Part shown: piece after piece, positions 48,832-57,685 of the stretch
Position numbering within the stretch: the stretch's first letter is position 1
How the letters are laid out: each line of letters opens with the position of its first letter
NCBI GenBank assembly: GCA_963833375.1
Contig: CAWHXR010000007.1
Coordinates: 124,001 to 188,000 of the forward strand
Length of the DNA: 64,000 nt
Source of the DNA: DASUPK01 sp963833375
GTDB lineage: Bacteria; Actinomycetota; Thermoleophilia; Solirubrobacterales; 70-9
Direction: 5' to 3'
Notes under the pieces: generated by a model
The model's database searches: none
Told to the model about the DNA's origin: nothing
Seen by the model: the letters and a program-made list of their open reading frames with translations, nothing else
Made by a program: the position numbers and the translations under genes

Positions 48832-50118
48832 TTGAGCACCGTAGAGATGCCCGACGACTTCCAGACCGCCCACCTCGCCGAGGTGGACCCGGACATCGCC
48901 CGGGTCCTCGACCGCGAGCTCGCCCGCCAGCAGGGGACGCTCGAGATGATCGCCTCGGAGAACTTCGTGCCGCAGGCGGTGCTCGACGCCGCCGGCTCGG
49001 TGCTGACCAACAAGTACGCGGAGGGCTACCCGGGCAAGCGCTACTACGGCGGCTGCGAGGAGGTCGACGTCGCCGAGCAGCTCGCGATCGACCGGGCGAA
49101 GGCGGTGTTCGGCGCCGTGCACGCCAACGTCCAGCCCCACTCCGGGGCCCAGGCCAACAACGCCGCCTACATGGCGATGATCGACCCCGGCGACACGATC
49201 ATGGGGATGGCCCTGGATCACGGCGGACACCTCACCCACGGGATGAAGCTGAACGTCTCGGGCAAGCTCTACAAGGTCGTCGCCTACCACGTGCGCCGTG
49301 AGGACAAGCTCGTCGACATGGACGAGGTGGCGCAGCTGGCGGAGGAGCACAAGCCGAAGGTGATCGTCGCCGGGTGGTCGGCCTACCCGCGGCAGCTCGA
49401 TTTCGCCGCCTTCCGCCAGATCGCCGACTCGGTCGGAGCGAAGCTGATGGTCGACATGGCGCACTTCGCCGGCCTGGTCGCGGCGGGGGAGCACCCCAAC
49501 CCGGTCGAGCACGCGGACGTCGTCACCACCACGATCCACAAGACTCTCTGCGGCCCCCGCAGCGGGATGATCCTCTGCCGGGAGGAGCTGGCCGCGGACA
49601 TCAACCGCTCGGTCTTCCCCGGCCAGCAGGGCGGGCCGCTGATGCACATCATCGCCGCGAAGGCGGTCGCCCTGAAGATCGCCCAGAGCGATCAGTTCTC
49701 CGAGCGCCAACGCCAGACGATCGCCAACGCGCGGGCGTTCGCGGACGAGCTGATCGTCGGCGGGATCGACGTGCTCACGGGAGGGACCGACGTACACCTG
49801 GTGCTCGTCGACCTGACCAACACCGGCCTCGACGGCAAGGCCGCTGAGACTCGCCTGGAGGAGGTGGGCATCACGGTCAACCGCAACGCGATCCCCTTCG
49901 ACGAGCGCCCGCCGATGAACCCCTCGGGACTGCGGATCGGGACGCCCGCACTCACCACCCGCGGCCTCGGTGAGGAGGACCTGCGTGAGGTCGCCAGGGT
50001 GATCGTCGCCGCGCTCGGCGACGACTACGACTCGCAGAAGGACTCGCTGCTCGAGCGGAGCCGAGCCCTGATGGACCGCTATCCGCTCTACCCACAGCTC
50101 GCAGCGGCGACGGTCTGA
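48832..50118 (+). CDS. glyA: Serine hydroxymethyltransferase
   Basis: 428 residues. SHMT signatures: LEMIASENFVPQAVLDAAGSVLTNKYAEGYPGKRYYGGCEEVD, the PLP lysine in TTTIHKTLCGPRSGMI and the C-terminal GLRIGTPALTTRG. Converts serine and THF to glycine and methylene-THF. TTG start at 48832 with GAGGAG upstream; ATG 48847 is an alternative. Its place between sua5 and the MraY/WecA-like gene is as in other actinobacteria. Confidence 0.96.
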   Translation: MSTVEMPDDFQTAHLAEVDPDIARVLDRELARQQGTLEMIASENFVPQAVLDAAGSVLTNKYAEGYPGKRYYGGCEEVDVAEQLAIDRAKAVFGAVHANVQPHSGAQANNAAYMAMIDPGDTIMGMALDHGGHLTHGMKLNVSGKLYKVVAYHVRREDKLVDMDEVAQLAEEHKPKVIVAGWSAYPRQLDFAAFRQIADSVGAKLMVDMAHFAGLVAAGEHPNPVEHADVVTTTIHKTLCGPRSGMILCREELAADINRSVFPGQQGGPLMHIIAAKAVALKIAQSDQFSERQRQTIANARAFADELIVGGIDVLTGGTDVHLVLVDLTNTGLDGKAAETRLEEVGITVNRNAIPFDERPPMNPSGLRIGTPALTTRGLGEEDLREVARVIVAALGDDYDSQKDSLLERSRALMDRYPLYPQLAAATV

Positions 50119-50128
50119 CCCAGACCGC

Positions 50129-51151
50129 GTGAGGATCTGGGCCGACATGAGCGCCCCCGCGCACGTGCTGGTGCTGCGGCCGATCATCGAGCGCCTGCGC
50201 GAGCAGGGGCACGACGTGACGGTCACCTCGCGGGACTACACGCAGACCCAGGAACTGCTCGCACTCCACCACATGGAGCACACCACGATCGGGCGCCATG
50301 GCGGCGCTTCGCGGGTGCGCAAGTTGCTGCGGCTGCTGCAGCGGACCGGGAAGATGCGCCGCTTCGGCAGGCGCCGGCACTTCGACCTGGCGATCGCGCA
50401 CGGGTCCAACGACCTCGCGATCGCGGCGAAGCTGCTGGGGATCCCCGAGGCGAACATGCACGACTACGAGTTCGCAGTCGCGCAGCACCACGTCGGTTGC
50501 CGGCTCGCGAAGCGCGTGATCTTCCCGGACTCCGTGCCGCCCGAGCGCCTGCGGCGCTTCGGCGTGGGCCCGGAGAAGCTGTTCCAATACCCGGGCACCA
50601 AGGAGGAGTACTATCTCGCGGACTTCGAGGTCGACCCCGGCGTGCTCGGGGAGGTGGGCGTCGATACCGAGCGCGTCATCGTCATCGTGCGCCCGCCGCC
50701 GGATGTCTCGCTCTATCACCGCAAGTCGAATCCCCTGTTCCCCCAGGTCCTCTCGCGGGTCGGGTCGGACGAGCGTGTGCACGCGGTGGTGCTGCCGCGC
50801 ACCGAGGAGCAACGGGAATACGTCAGGAGCCTGGCCCTGCCCTCGCTGATCGTTCCCGATCACGCCGTCGAGGCGCAGAGCCTCGTCGCCCTCGCCGACC
50901 TGGTGGTCTCGGCGGGGGGCACGATGAATCGCGAGGCCGTCGCCCTGGGGACGCCCGTCTACACGACCTACGGCGGGCGCCTCGGCGGCGTCGACGAGGC
51001 GCTGATCCGCTCGAACCGGCTGCGGCCGCTGACCGACCCACGCGCGCTCGAGCTGCAGAAGAAGACCGGCCCGGGCGAGCGGATCCGGCGGGACCCGGGC
51101 CTGCTGGTCGACATCATGCTCGGTGCGGCGGAGCCGGAGGCGGCTGCGTGA
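50129..51151 (+). CDS. DUF354 family protein (GT-B-like)
   Basis: 340 residues. MRIWADMSAPAHVLVLRPIIERLREQGHDVTVTSRDYTQTQELL begins a GT-B-like Rossmann domain; SLVALADLVVSAGGTMNREAVALGTPVYTTYGGRLGGVDEALI is the nucleotide-sugar-binding-like motif. DUF354 resembles UDP-GlcNAc 2-epimerase/MurG folds but its function is unproven. Starts 10 bp after glyA and overlaps the next gene by 4 bp; placed with envelope-polysaccharide genes. Confidence 0.82.
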   Translation: MRIWADMSAPAHVLVLRPIIERLREQGHDVTVTSRDYTQTQELLALHHMEHTTIGRHGGASRVRKLLRLLQRTGKMRRFGRRRHFDLAIAHGSNDLAIAAKLLGIPEANMHDYEFAVAQHHVGCRLAKRVIFPDSVPPERLRRFGVGPEKLFQYPGTKEEYYLADFEVDPGVLGEVGVDTERVIVIVRPPPDVSLYHRKSNPLFPQVLSRVGSDERVHAVVLPRTEEQREYVRSLALPSLIVPDHAVEAQSLVALADLVVSAGGTMNREAVALGTPVYTTYGGRLGGVDEALIRSNRLRPLTDPRALELQKKTGPGERIRRDPGLLVDIMLGAAEPEAAA

Positions 51152-51879
51152 GCGCCCCGGCCCGGGCGCACGCGGAGTCTGAGACCGTGGCGGCGCCGAC
51201 TTCCCACCCGCGGCCCGAGCACGTCCCCTCCCTGGCGGAGCAGTACTCGGACATCGCCTCGGAGCTCTACGCGCCCCGGCGCGTCGACGTCGCGCTCCGG
51301 GCGCTCGATCTGATCATCGCCGGCACGGCGCTGCTCGTGCTCTCGCCGCTGCTCGGGCTGCTCGCCCTCGCGACCCTGATCACCTCGGGGAGGCCGGTCC
51401 TCTACCGGGGCGAGCGCGTGGGCCGCGCCGGCTGCGTCTTTGTGATGTACAAGCTCCGGACGCTCGCTGCGGGGGCGGAGGCCAGGCTCGGCCCCTACTA
51501 CGGCGAGGAGCTCAGCCGGCGCACCGAGGAGGAGGTGACGATGGTGGGGCGGGCGGCGCGCCTCACGCACATCGACGAGGTGCCACAGCTCTTCAACGTG
51601 ATCCGCGGCGACATGAGCATCGTCGGTCCGCGTCCCGTCAGGCCCGCTTTCTTCAACCGCCTCTGCGAGGAGGTCCCGCAGTACTGGCAGCGCCTCGTCG
51701 TCCGGCCGGGGGTCACCGGCTTCGCCCAGACCAGGATCACGCGCGAGGACTCCTGGGAGGACAAGCTGATCCACGACCTCGAGTACATCGCGGACCGCTC
51801 CATCCGCCTCTACCTTCGCGTGCTCGGCGCAACCATCGCACGCATCGGCACCCTGACCCTGCGGGGCAGGGACCGCTAG
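51148..51879 (+). CDS. Undecaprenyl-phosphate sugar phosphotransferase (bacterial sugar transferase)
   Basis: 243 residues from GTG 51148. One hydrophobic hairpin (ALDLIIAGTALLVLSPLLGLLALATLI) then SGRPVLYRGERVGRAGCVFVMYKLRT, THIDEVPQLFNVIRGDMSIVGPRPVRP and RPGVTGFAQ, the complete small-PGT (WcaJ/PglC) catalytic domain. Transfers a phospho-sugar to undecaprenyl phosphate to start glycan assembly. GTGA overlap with the DUF354 gene. Confidence 0.9.
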   Translation: MSAPARAHAESETVAAPTSHPRPEHVPSLAEQYSDIASELYAPRRVDVALRALDLIIAGTALLVLSPLLGLLALATLITSGRPVLYRGERVGRAGCVFVMYKLRTLAAGAEARLGPYYGEELSRRTEEEVTMVGRAARLTHIDEVPQLFNVIRGDMSIVGPRPVRPAFFNRLCEEVPQYWQRLVVRPGVTGFAQTRITREDSWEDKLIHDLEYIADRSIRLYLRVLGATIARIGTLTLRGRDR

Positions 51880-51920
51880 CGTCCGCGGGGCAAGAGCCGC
51901 GCCCGATCCTGGGCGCTCTC

Positions 51921-51926
51921 TAGACT
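51921..51926 (+). promoter_or_regulatory. -10 hexamer TAGACT, leaderless promoter of asnB
   Basis: TAGACT ends 7 nt before the ATG at 51934. Confidence 0.5.
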
Positions 51927-51933
51927 CGCGGCC

Positions 51934-53838
51934 ATGTGCGGGATATGCGGCCTCGTGAGCCTGGACGGGGCCACCGCCCCGGACCCAGCGGCTCTCGCCG
52001 CGATGAACGAGACCCTCGTCCACCGCGGTCCCGACTCCGACGGCTCGGTCATCGACGGCCCGGCCGGGCTCGCCATGCGGCGGCTCTCGATCATCGACCT
52101 CGCCGGGGGCGACCAGCCGATCGCCAACGAGGACGGCCGCATCCAGGTCATCCAGAACGGCGAGATCTACAACTACAGGGAGCTCCGGGACGAGCTCCGG
52201 GGCCGGGGACACACGTTCTCCACCCACAGCGACACCGAGGTCCTGGTCCATCTCTACGAGGAGCGCGGGCCGGCCTTCGTCGAGGCGCTCCGCGGGATGT
52301 TCGCGCTGGCGATCTGGGACGCGCGCCACGGCCGCCTGGTGCTGGCTCGCGACCGCTTCGGGATCAAGCCGCTGTACTACCGCGTCGGCGGTGGAGTGAT
52401 CTCCTTCGCCTCGGAGCTCAAGGCCCTTCTCCGCCAGCCGGGCTTCTCCCGTGAGATCGATCCCGGCGCGCTCGAGTCCTTTCTCGCCTTCAACTCGATC
52501 CCGTCGCCCCTCACGATCTTCGCCGAGGCGCGCAAGCTCCCCGCCGGCCACCAGCTGGTGGCGGAGGGGGGAGAGGTCGAGCTCGCGCGCTACGCGCGGC
52601 CGGCCCCGGTCTCCGCCGACGAGGTCCGCGCCGAGGCAGAGGACGTCCTCGCGGAGGAGCTGCGAGAGCGGCTGCGGGACTCGGTCAGGGCCCACCTGGT
52701 CTCCGACGTGCCGGTCGGCGTGCTGCTCTCCGGGGGCATCGACTCCTCGGCGCTCACCGCGATCGCGGCGGCCGAGAGCGGCTACCGGGTGAGCACCTTC
52801 TCCATCGGCTTCGAGGAGAGCTCCTTCGACGAGCTCGACCAGGCCCGGGTCGTCGCCAAGCGCTACGGCACCGACCACCACGAGCTGATCCTCCGGCCGG
52901 ACGCGGTGGACCTGCTTCCCCGTCTGGTGGAGGCGTTCGACGAGCCCTTCGGCGACTCGTCGGCGCTGCCCACCTATCTGGTCTCCCAGCTGGCGGCCGA
53001 CACCGTCAAGGTCGTCCTCTCGGGCGAGGGCGGCGACGAGCTCTTCGGCGGCTACTACACCTACGTGGCCGACCGCCTCGCTCCGCGAGTGGGGAGGGCG
53101 GCGCCGTTCCTGCGCCCGCTGGTCGAGCTGCTGCCGAGCTCCTCGGCCAGGGTGAGCTTCGACTACAAGGCGAAGCGGTTCGCTCGCGGTGCGCACCTGC
53201 CACCGGTCGAGCGCCACCACGCCTGGAAGGAGATCTTCTCGCCCGACGCCCAGGAGGAGCTGCTCGCCTCGCCGCCGGTCTCCGATCCGCTCGACCTCTA
53301 CCGGGCCCGCTATGCCGAGACCGAGGGGGCGCAGGAACTGGCGCGCCTGCAGGACCTCGACCTCGGCATCTACCTGGTGGACGACCTGCTGGTGAAGACC
53401 GACCGGGCCAGCATGGCCCACTCGCTGGAGGCGAGGCTCCCGTTCCTCGACCCCGTGGTCGCCGAGCTGGCACTCGCCCTGGAGACCAGGCAGAAGGTGC
53501 GCGGCTTCTCCAAGAAGCGGCTGCTCCGGCAGGCAGTCGAGCCGATGCTCCCGAGGGAGATCATCCGCGGCCGCAAGCGGGGCTTCTCCATCCCGGTCGC
53601 CGCCTGGCTCCGCGGTGACCTCGAGCGGTTCGCGCGCGACGTCCTCTCCCCGGAGACCGTCGAGCGCCAGGGATACCTGAGCCCCGAGGCCGTCACCGGG
53701 GTCCTCGACGCTCACGTCTCCGGCAAGGACGATCTGAGCCGCCAGATCTGGGGGCTGCTCTCCTTCACGCTCTGGTTCGACCGCTACGCGCGCGAGCCCG
53801 CCCCGGCCGGCGCCGGGGTGGCCGGGGGGCCGGGCTGA
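51934..53838 (+). CDS. asnB: Glutamine-hydrolysing asparagine synthase
   Basis: 634 residues. MCGICGLVS with the N-terminal nucleophile cysteine (C2), RRLSIIDLAGGDQPI and QNGEIYNYRELR of the class II glutaminase; the synthetase domain has the PP-loop VGVLLSGGIDSSALTA and SGEGGDELFGGY. In polysaccharide clusters such proteins often amidate sugar carboxylates (WbpS/AsnB-like) rather than make asparagine; the position between a sugar transferase and a MraY/WecA-like enzyme makes that plausible. Stop overlaps the next start (TGATG). Confidence 0.9.
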   Translation: MCGICGLVSLDGATAPDPAALAAMNETLVHRGPDSDGSVIDGPAGLAMRRLSIIDLAGGDQPIANEDGRIQVIQNGEIYNYRELRDELRGRGHTFSTHSDTEVLVHLYEERGPAFVEALRGMFALAIWDARHGRLVLARDRFGIKPLYYRVGGGVISFASELKALLRQPGFSREIDPGALESFLAFNSIPSPLTIFAEARKLPAGHQLVAEGGEVELARYARPAPVSADEVRAEAEDVLAEELRERLRDSVRAHLVSDVPVGVLLSGGIDSSALTAIAAAESGYRVSTFSIGFEESSFDELDQARVVAKRYGTDHHELILRPDAVDLLPRLVEAFDEPFGDSSALPTYLVSQLAADTVKVVLSGEGGDELFGGYYTYVADRLAPRVGRAAPFLRPLVELLPSSSARVSFDYKAKRFARGAHLPPVERHHAWKEIFSPDAQEELLASPPVSDPLDLYRARYAETEGAQELARLQDLDLGIYLVDDLLVKTDRASMAHSLEARLPFLDPVVAELALALETRQKVRGFSKKRLLRQAVEPMLPREIIRGRKRGFSIPVAAWLRGDLERFARDVLSPETVERQGYLSPEAVTGVLDAHVSGKDDLSRQIWGLLSFTLWFDRYAREPAPAGAGVAGGPG

Positions 53839-55145
53839 TGCCCGACACGATCGATGCCCTCTTCGCCTTCATCTTCGCGGGGGCCGCAGTCTGGGCGCTG
53901 GTGCCTGCGACCGAGTCGCTGGCGCACGCGATCGGGGACCGCGCGATCGATTACCCGAACGAGCGCAGCCTGCACGTGGAGCCGACCCCCAAGCTCGGCG
54001 GCCTGGCGGTGCTGGTCGCCGTCCTGATCGGCGGCACGATCTTCCTGCCCTGGGACCACGAGACCCGCTCGATCCTGGGAGGCGCAATCGTGATCACGGC
54101 CGTCGGGGTGATCGACGACCTCGTCGACCTGCCGGCCGGCGTCAAGCTCCTCGGCCAGACGGCGGCGGCGATCATCCCGGTGGCCTCCGGGGTCACGGTC
54201 GAGAGCTTCACCCTGCCGTTCCTGGGGCGGATCGACCCGGGGTCGGTCCAGCTCTTCGACCCGCCGGGGATCGGCGCGATCGACCTCGGCCAGGTGCTGA
54301 CGGTGTTCGGGATCGTCGCCGTCGCGAACGTGATCAACCTGATCGACGGGGTCGACGGGCTGGCCGCCGGCGTCTGCCTGATCTCGGCGGCCGCGCTCGC
54401 GGTGATCGCCCTCTCGCTGGACCGCAACGCCGCCGGCGTTCTGGCGGCCGTCACCGCCGGCGCCTCGCTCGGCTTCCTGCGTCACGGCTTCCCGCCGGCG
54501 TCCAGCTTCATGGGGGACACCGGCTCGAACCTGCTGGGCTACCTGATGGCGGTGATCACGGTCCAGGGCGCATTGAAGACGAACGCCGTGGTCGCCCTCT
54601 TCTTCCCGCTCGCCGTCCTCGCCGTGCCGATCCTGGACACCGGCTTCGTGGTCGCCAAGCGGCTCAAGTACCGGCGCCCGATCTATCGCGCTGACACCGA
54701 GCACTTCCACCACCGGATGGCGCGCATCGGGTTCAGCCAGCGCCGGACGATCACCTACCTCTACGGCTGGACGCTGGTGCTCGCCCTCGTCGCCCTGGCC
54801 CTCCGCTTCGTCCCCTACAGCGACAACCACGGGCACTTCGACGCCTTCTGGACCACCTTCATGGCGCTCTGCCTGATCGGTGCGCTGGCGGCGAGCATCT
54901 ACGTCATCCACGTGCTCGAGATCCTCAAACTGCGCCGCTTCAGGGTCCGGCAGCTCGTCGGCATGCGCGGGCCTCAGGCGCCCCCGCCGGATCAGGCCGA
55001 GGTCGACGCGGGGGTCAAGCGCGAGCTCGACACCGGCACCTTCGCCGCGGTCGATCCCTCGACCGGCGAGATGACCGCGATCGATCCCGACACCGGGGAG
55101 ATCGAGGCTCTCCAGAGCGGGACAGGCCCGAAGCCCAGCCGCTAG
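53838..55145 (+). CDS. MraY/WecA-family polyprenyl-phosphate sugar-1-phosphate transferase
   Basis: 435 residues, about eleven transmembrane helices. Diagnostic loops: ERSLHVEPTPKLGGLAVL, GVIDDLVDLPAG (DD motif), NLIDGVDGLAAG and SSFMGDTGSNLLGYL, with HFHHRMARIGFSQRRT as the final cytoplasmic histidine motif. It resembles WecA/TagO/Rfe, and Rv1302 stands at the same place before the ATP synthase. Ends in a 65-residue cytoplasmic tail with TGEMTAIDPDTGEI repeats. A hairpin follows the stop. Confidence 0.9.
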   Translation: MPDTIDALFAFIFAGAAVWALVPATESLAHAIGDRAIDYPNERSLHVEPTPKLGGLAVLVAVLIGGTIFLPWDHETRSILGGAIVITAVGVIDDLVDLPAGVKLLGQTAAAIIPVASGVTVESFTLPFLGRIDPGSVQLFDPPGIGAIDLGQVLTVFGIVAVANVINLIDGVDGLAAGVCLISAAALAVIALSLDRNAAGVLAAVTAGASLGFLRHGFPPASSFMGDTGSNLLGYLMAVITVQGALKTNAVVALFFPLAVLAVPILDTGFVVAKRLKYRRPIYRADTEHFHHRMARIGFSQRRTITYLYGWTLVLALVALALRFVPYSDNHGHFDAFWTTFMALCLIGALAASIYVIHVLEILKLRRFRVRQLVGMRGPQAPPPDQAEVDAGVKRELDTGTFAAVDPSTGEMTAIDPDTGEIEALQSGTGPKPSR

Positions 55146-55155
55146 GATTCGCCGC

Positions 55156-55178
55156 CCCTCCGGGCCAGCTCCGGAGGG
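55156..55178 (+). terminator. Hairpin CCCTCCGG-N7-CCGGAGGG
   Basis: Perfect 8-bp stem 10 bp after the stop of the MraY/WecA-like gene; probable terminator or attenuator before the atp operon. Confidence 0.6.
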
Positions 55179-55182
55179 TGAT

Positions 55183-55212
55183 GCGGCGGCGGGGTTTGTG
55201 GCCGCCGTTGAT
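55183..55212 (+). repeat. Dispersed repeat E2 (atp operon leader)
   Basis: GCGGCGGCGGGGTTTGTGGC then CGCCGTTGAT, in the leader upstream of the AtpI-like gene. Confidence 0.65.
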
Positions 55213-55361
55213 GCTTTGGTGGGGGGCAAGGACTTCATGCGCTCGTTCGACATCGACAGATCAGATGATGTGCCCAGGCACGGCCCCGGGCCTCGGCGTG
55301 GGGATGGCTCTTGTCTACGCTCGCTTTAGACGGCTCCAGCGGCGCCGTCGGCTCCACCCGC

Positions 55362-55745
55362 ATGGCCACCGCACTTCGCTACTTCGACCTCGTCCTGCTC
55401 GCGGCGGCGCTGCCCGTCTTCATCGCTGCGGACCTGCCGATGGCGGGCTACGTGGTGACCGCCTGCGTTTGGCTCGCGCAGCACGCGATCGAGTGGGGCG
55501 CGGATCGGGCCGTCGCGCGCGCCGCCGCCGCGGGCGATCGGCGCGCGGCGATGGGCTGGATCGGCGCCACCACGCTCGCCCGCGTCTGGGTCGTGACGCT
55601 CGGGGTCCTGCTCGTAGGGCTGCTCTCCAGCAGGGATGCGGGGCTGGCGGCGGCGATCCTGGCATTGATCCTCTTCACCGTGCACATGGCGGGGCGCCTG
55701 CTGGGCAGGCTGCTCGCGCCGACCGACCAGGGCGGAGCGGGCTGA
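55362..55745 (+). CDS. AtpI-like small membrane protein
   Basis: 127 residues from ATG 55362; TTG 55311 would add 17 unconserved residues. Four hydrophobic segments (about 9-24, 27-42, 66-85, 92-112). Position directly before atpB matches the AtpI/Rv1303 slot, a protein that helps c-ring assembly or ion uptake, though similarity is only in topology. Stop overlaps the atpB start (TGATG). Confidence 0.65.
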   Translation: MATALRYFDLVLLAAALPVFIAADLPMAGYVVTACVWLAQHAIEWGADRAVARAAAAGDRRAAMGWIGATTLARVWVVTLGVLLVGLLSSRDAGLAAAILALILFTVHMAGRLLGRLLAPTDQGGAG

Positions 55746-56662
55746 TGTCCAGCCTTTCGACCAAGCAGAAGGTCCTGATCGCCGCAGGCCTCTACTTCGC
55801 GACCACGATCTTGCTCCTCCTGGTTGCGGGCAGCCAGGGCAAGAACGAGGAGTTCAAGCCGCAGAACGAGTTCAAGCTTGACGCCTGGATCCCGATCCAC
55901 ATCGGCGGCGTCGACCTCTCCATCAACAAGGCGGTCCTCTATCTCGTGCTGGCCAGCGCGCTGACGATCCTCGCGATGGTCTACATCGCGCGCCGCATGG
56001 AGATGAAGCCCAACCGCGTGCAGACGGCGGTCGAGGTCGCCTACAACATGACCAAGAACAACATCACGGGCGGCAACCTGGAGGGGTCCTACGCGATCAA
56101 GTGGTTCCCGTTCATCGCCACGCTGTTCTTCTTCATCGCCTTCTCGAACATCCTCGGCTACCTCCCCCTGCCGACCAACACCGAGCACGAGGTCAGCATC
56201 TTCGGCCTGCAGATCCCGACGTTCGCGATCTATGCGGCGACGGCAAACATCTCGTTCTCGCTTTCGCTCACGCTGGTCGTGTGGGTCTCGTACCACGTCG
56301 AGGGCATCCGGAAGAAGGGCTTCTTCGCCTACCTGAAGAGCTTTCTGCCGGCCGGGCTGGAGGACATGAACCCGATCGGCAAGGCGCTGATCTTCGTGAT
56401 CGAGGTGCTCTCCCACTTCATGAGGCTGGTCTCGCTCTCCGTTCGACTGTTCGCCAACATCCTGGCCGGCCATCTGCTGCTCCTCTTCATGGGCGGCGGC
56501 TTGGCTGTTCTGCTCGGGTTGGCGGCACTGGGGGCCCTCACGTTCCCACTCGCCTTCGTCTTCTTCGTCTTGGAGGTGGGCCTGATCGCAACGCTTCAGG
56601 CGTTCATCTTCGCCACCCTCTCAGCCATCTACATCGGCGGCGCAGTCGCCGAGAGTCACTAG
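55745..56662 (+). CDS. atpB: ATP synthase Fo subunit a
   Basis: 305 residues, longer than average through the N-terminal KNEEFKPQNEFKLDAW segment. Helices include FPFIATLFFFIAFSNILGYLPLP; the essential arginine is in SLSVRLFANILAGHLLL, and the final helix has FVLEVGLIATLQAFIFATLSAIYIGGA. Forms the ion channel against the c-ring. Confidence 0.95.
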   Translation: MSSLSTKQKVLIAAGLYFATTILLLLVAGSQGKNEEFKPQNEFKLDAWIPIHIGGVDLSINKAVLYLVLASALTILAMVYIARRMEMKPNRVQTAVEVAYNMTKNNITGGNLEGSYAIKWFPFIATLFFFIAFSNILGYLPLPTNTEHEVSIFGLQIPTFAIYAATANISFSLSLTLVVWVSYHVEGIRKKGFFAYLKSFLPAGLEDMNPIGKALIFVIEVLSHFMRLVSLSVRLFANILAGHLLLLFMGGGLAVLLGLAALGALTFPLAFVFFVLEVGLIATLQAFIFATLSAIYIGGAVAESH

Positions 56663-56677
56663 AAAGGAGCAGTGTCA

Positions 56678-56956
56678 ATGGATCTCTTGACCCCGATCGC
56701 GCAAGCGTCGAGCGGGATCACCGACACCGGCATCACGGACGCCGGCAAGGCGATTGCGCTGGGCGTCGGTGCCGGGCTGGGCTCGATCGGAGCCGGCATC
56801 GGGATCGGCTTCATCTTCGGCAAGGAGATCGAGTCGGTCGCGCGCCAGCCGGAGATGAAGGACGACCTCCAGTCGATTCGCTGGCTGGGCTTCGCTTTGA
56901 CCGAGGCCGTCGCCTTCTACACGTTCATCTTCGGCCTGATCGCCTTCTTCCTCTAG
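56678..56956 (+). CDS. atpE: ATP synthase Fo subunit c
   Basis: 92 residues from ATG 56678 after AAAGGAG. Two helices joined by the RQPEM loop; the ion-binding carboxylate is E76 in LTEAVAFYTF. The residue after it is Ala, without the Ser/Thr and Gln set of sodium-specific rings, so proton coupling is expected. Preceding GxGxGxGxG packing motif is present (GAGLGSIGAGIGIG). Confidence 0.95.
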   Translation: MDLLTPIAQASSGITDTGITDAGKAIALGVGAGLGSIGAGIGIGFIFGKEIESVARQPEMKDDLQSIRWLGFALTEAVAFYTFIFGLIAFFL

Positions 56957-57122
56957 AGATGACCGAGACCCGGACCACACAAGCCCGGCTGACGCGCGTG
57001 GCGCGTCGCGGCTCTTCGTCCTCGGTCGCTCGCGTGGCGCTGCCACGCTTCGCTCCCTGCGTCCTCGATCCGCTTGGCCACGCGCGCCCCCGGGCTCGCG
57101 CGGCCAGGGCCTCGGTCATCTA
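56955..57122. repeat. Long inverted-repeat element, family E3, between atpE and atpF
   Basis: About 168 bp. The left arm starts AGATGACCGAGACCCGG at the atpE stop, and the right arm ends GGGCCTCGGTCATCT before atpF; both contain AGCCCGG and CGCGCGTGGC in matching order when inverted. Centre: TCCTCGGTCGCTCGC ... GCTTCGCTCCCTGCGTCCTC, then GATCCGCTTGGCC, shared with the etfB-etfA element. Confidence 0.75.
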
Positions 57123-57125
57123 GCC

Positions 57126-57683
57126 ATGGAACCGACGACGCACATAGTCGCCTCGAGCGGCAGCTTCCTGGTCAGCCCGGGCCTCGGCCTGATGATCTGG
57201 ACCCTGTTCGTCTTCCTGTTCACGATGTACGTGCTCAGCAAGGTGGCCTTCCCGCGGATCCAGGAGGCGCTCGACAACCGCGCCAACGCGATCCGGGACT
57301 CGATCGAGCAGGCGGAGAAGACCCGGCAGGAGGCCGACCAGATCCTGGAGGAGTACCGCGCACGCCTGCGCGAGGCCCGCCAGCAGGCCGACGACATCGT
57401 CGCCCGTGCCCGCAAGGCGGCTGATACGACCAAGTCGCAGGCCGCGGACGAAGGCCGCGAGAAGCGCGAGGAGCTGCTCGCCGCGGCTCGTCGCGACATC
57501 GAGGGGGAGACGCGCCGCTCCCTGGAGCGGATCCGCAAGGAGGTGGCCGACCTGACGGTGCTGACCACCGAGAAGGTGACCCGCAAGTCGCTCACAGGAG
57601 ACGACCAGCAGCGGCTGATCGACGAGGCCCTGGCCGAGGTCGACTTCTCGAGCCTGAGCGGCAATGGAGAGGCCCCCGAATAG
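57126..57683 (+). CDS. atpF: ATP synthase Fo subunit b
   Basis: 185 residues. One N-terminal membrane helix (GLGLMIWTLFVFLFTMYVLSKVAF) followed by a long charged coiled coil (RIQEALDNRANAIRDSIEQAEKT ... LAAARRDIEGETRRSLERIRKEVADL) forming the peripheral stalk. Lies just after the E3 element; no strong SD. Confidence 0.94.
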   Translation: MEPTTHIVASSGSFLVSPGLGLMIWTLFVFLFTMYVLSKVAFPRIQEALDNRANAIRDSIEQAEKTRQEADQILEEYRARLREARQQADDIVARARKAADTTKSQAADEGREKREELLAAARRDIEGETRRSLERIRKEVADLTVLTTEKVTRKSLTGDDQQRLIDEALAEVDFSSLSGNGEAPE

Positions 57684-57685
57684 CA

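Noticed and set aside
50968..53715. A 915-codon open frame on the minus strand across asnB
   Set aside because: Mirror of the asnB and sugar-transferase genes in GC-rich DNA; composition is repetitive Glu/Asp/Arg/Leu/Val with no domain.
10051..55212. CRISPR-like array from the repeated GGCGGCCACGAACACCGCC unit
   Set aside because: Copies are dispersed over 45 kb or directly tandem without spacers, and no cas genes are present.
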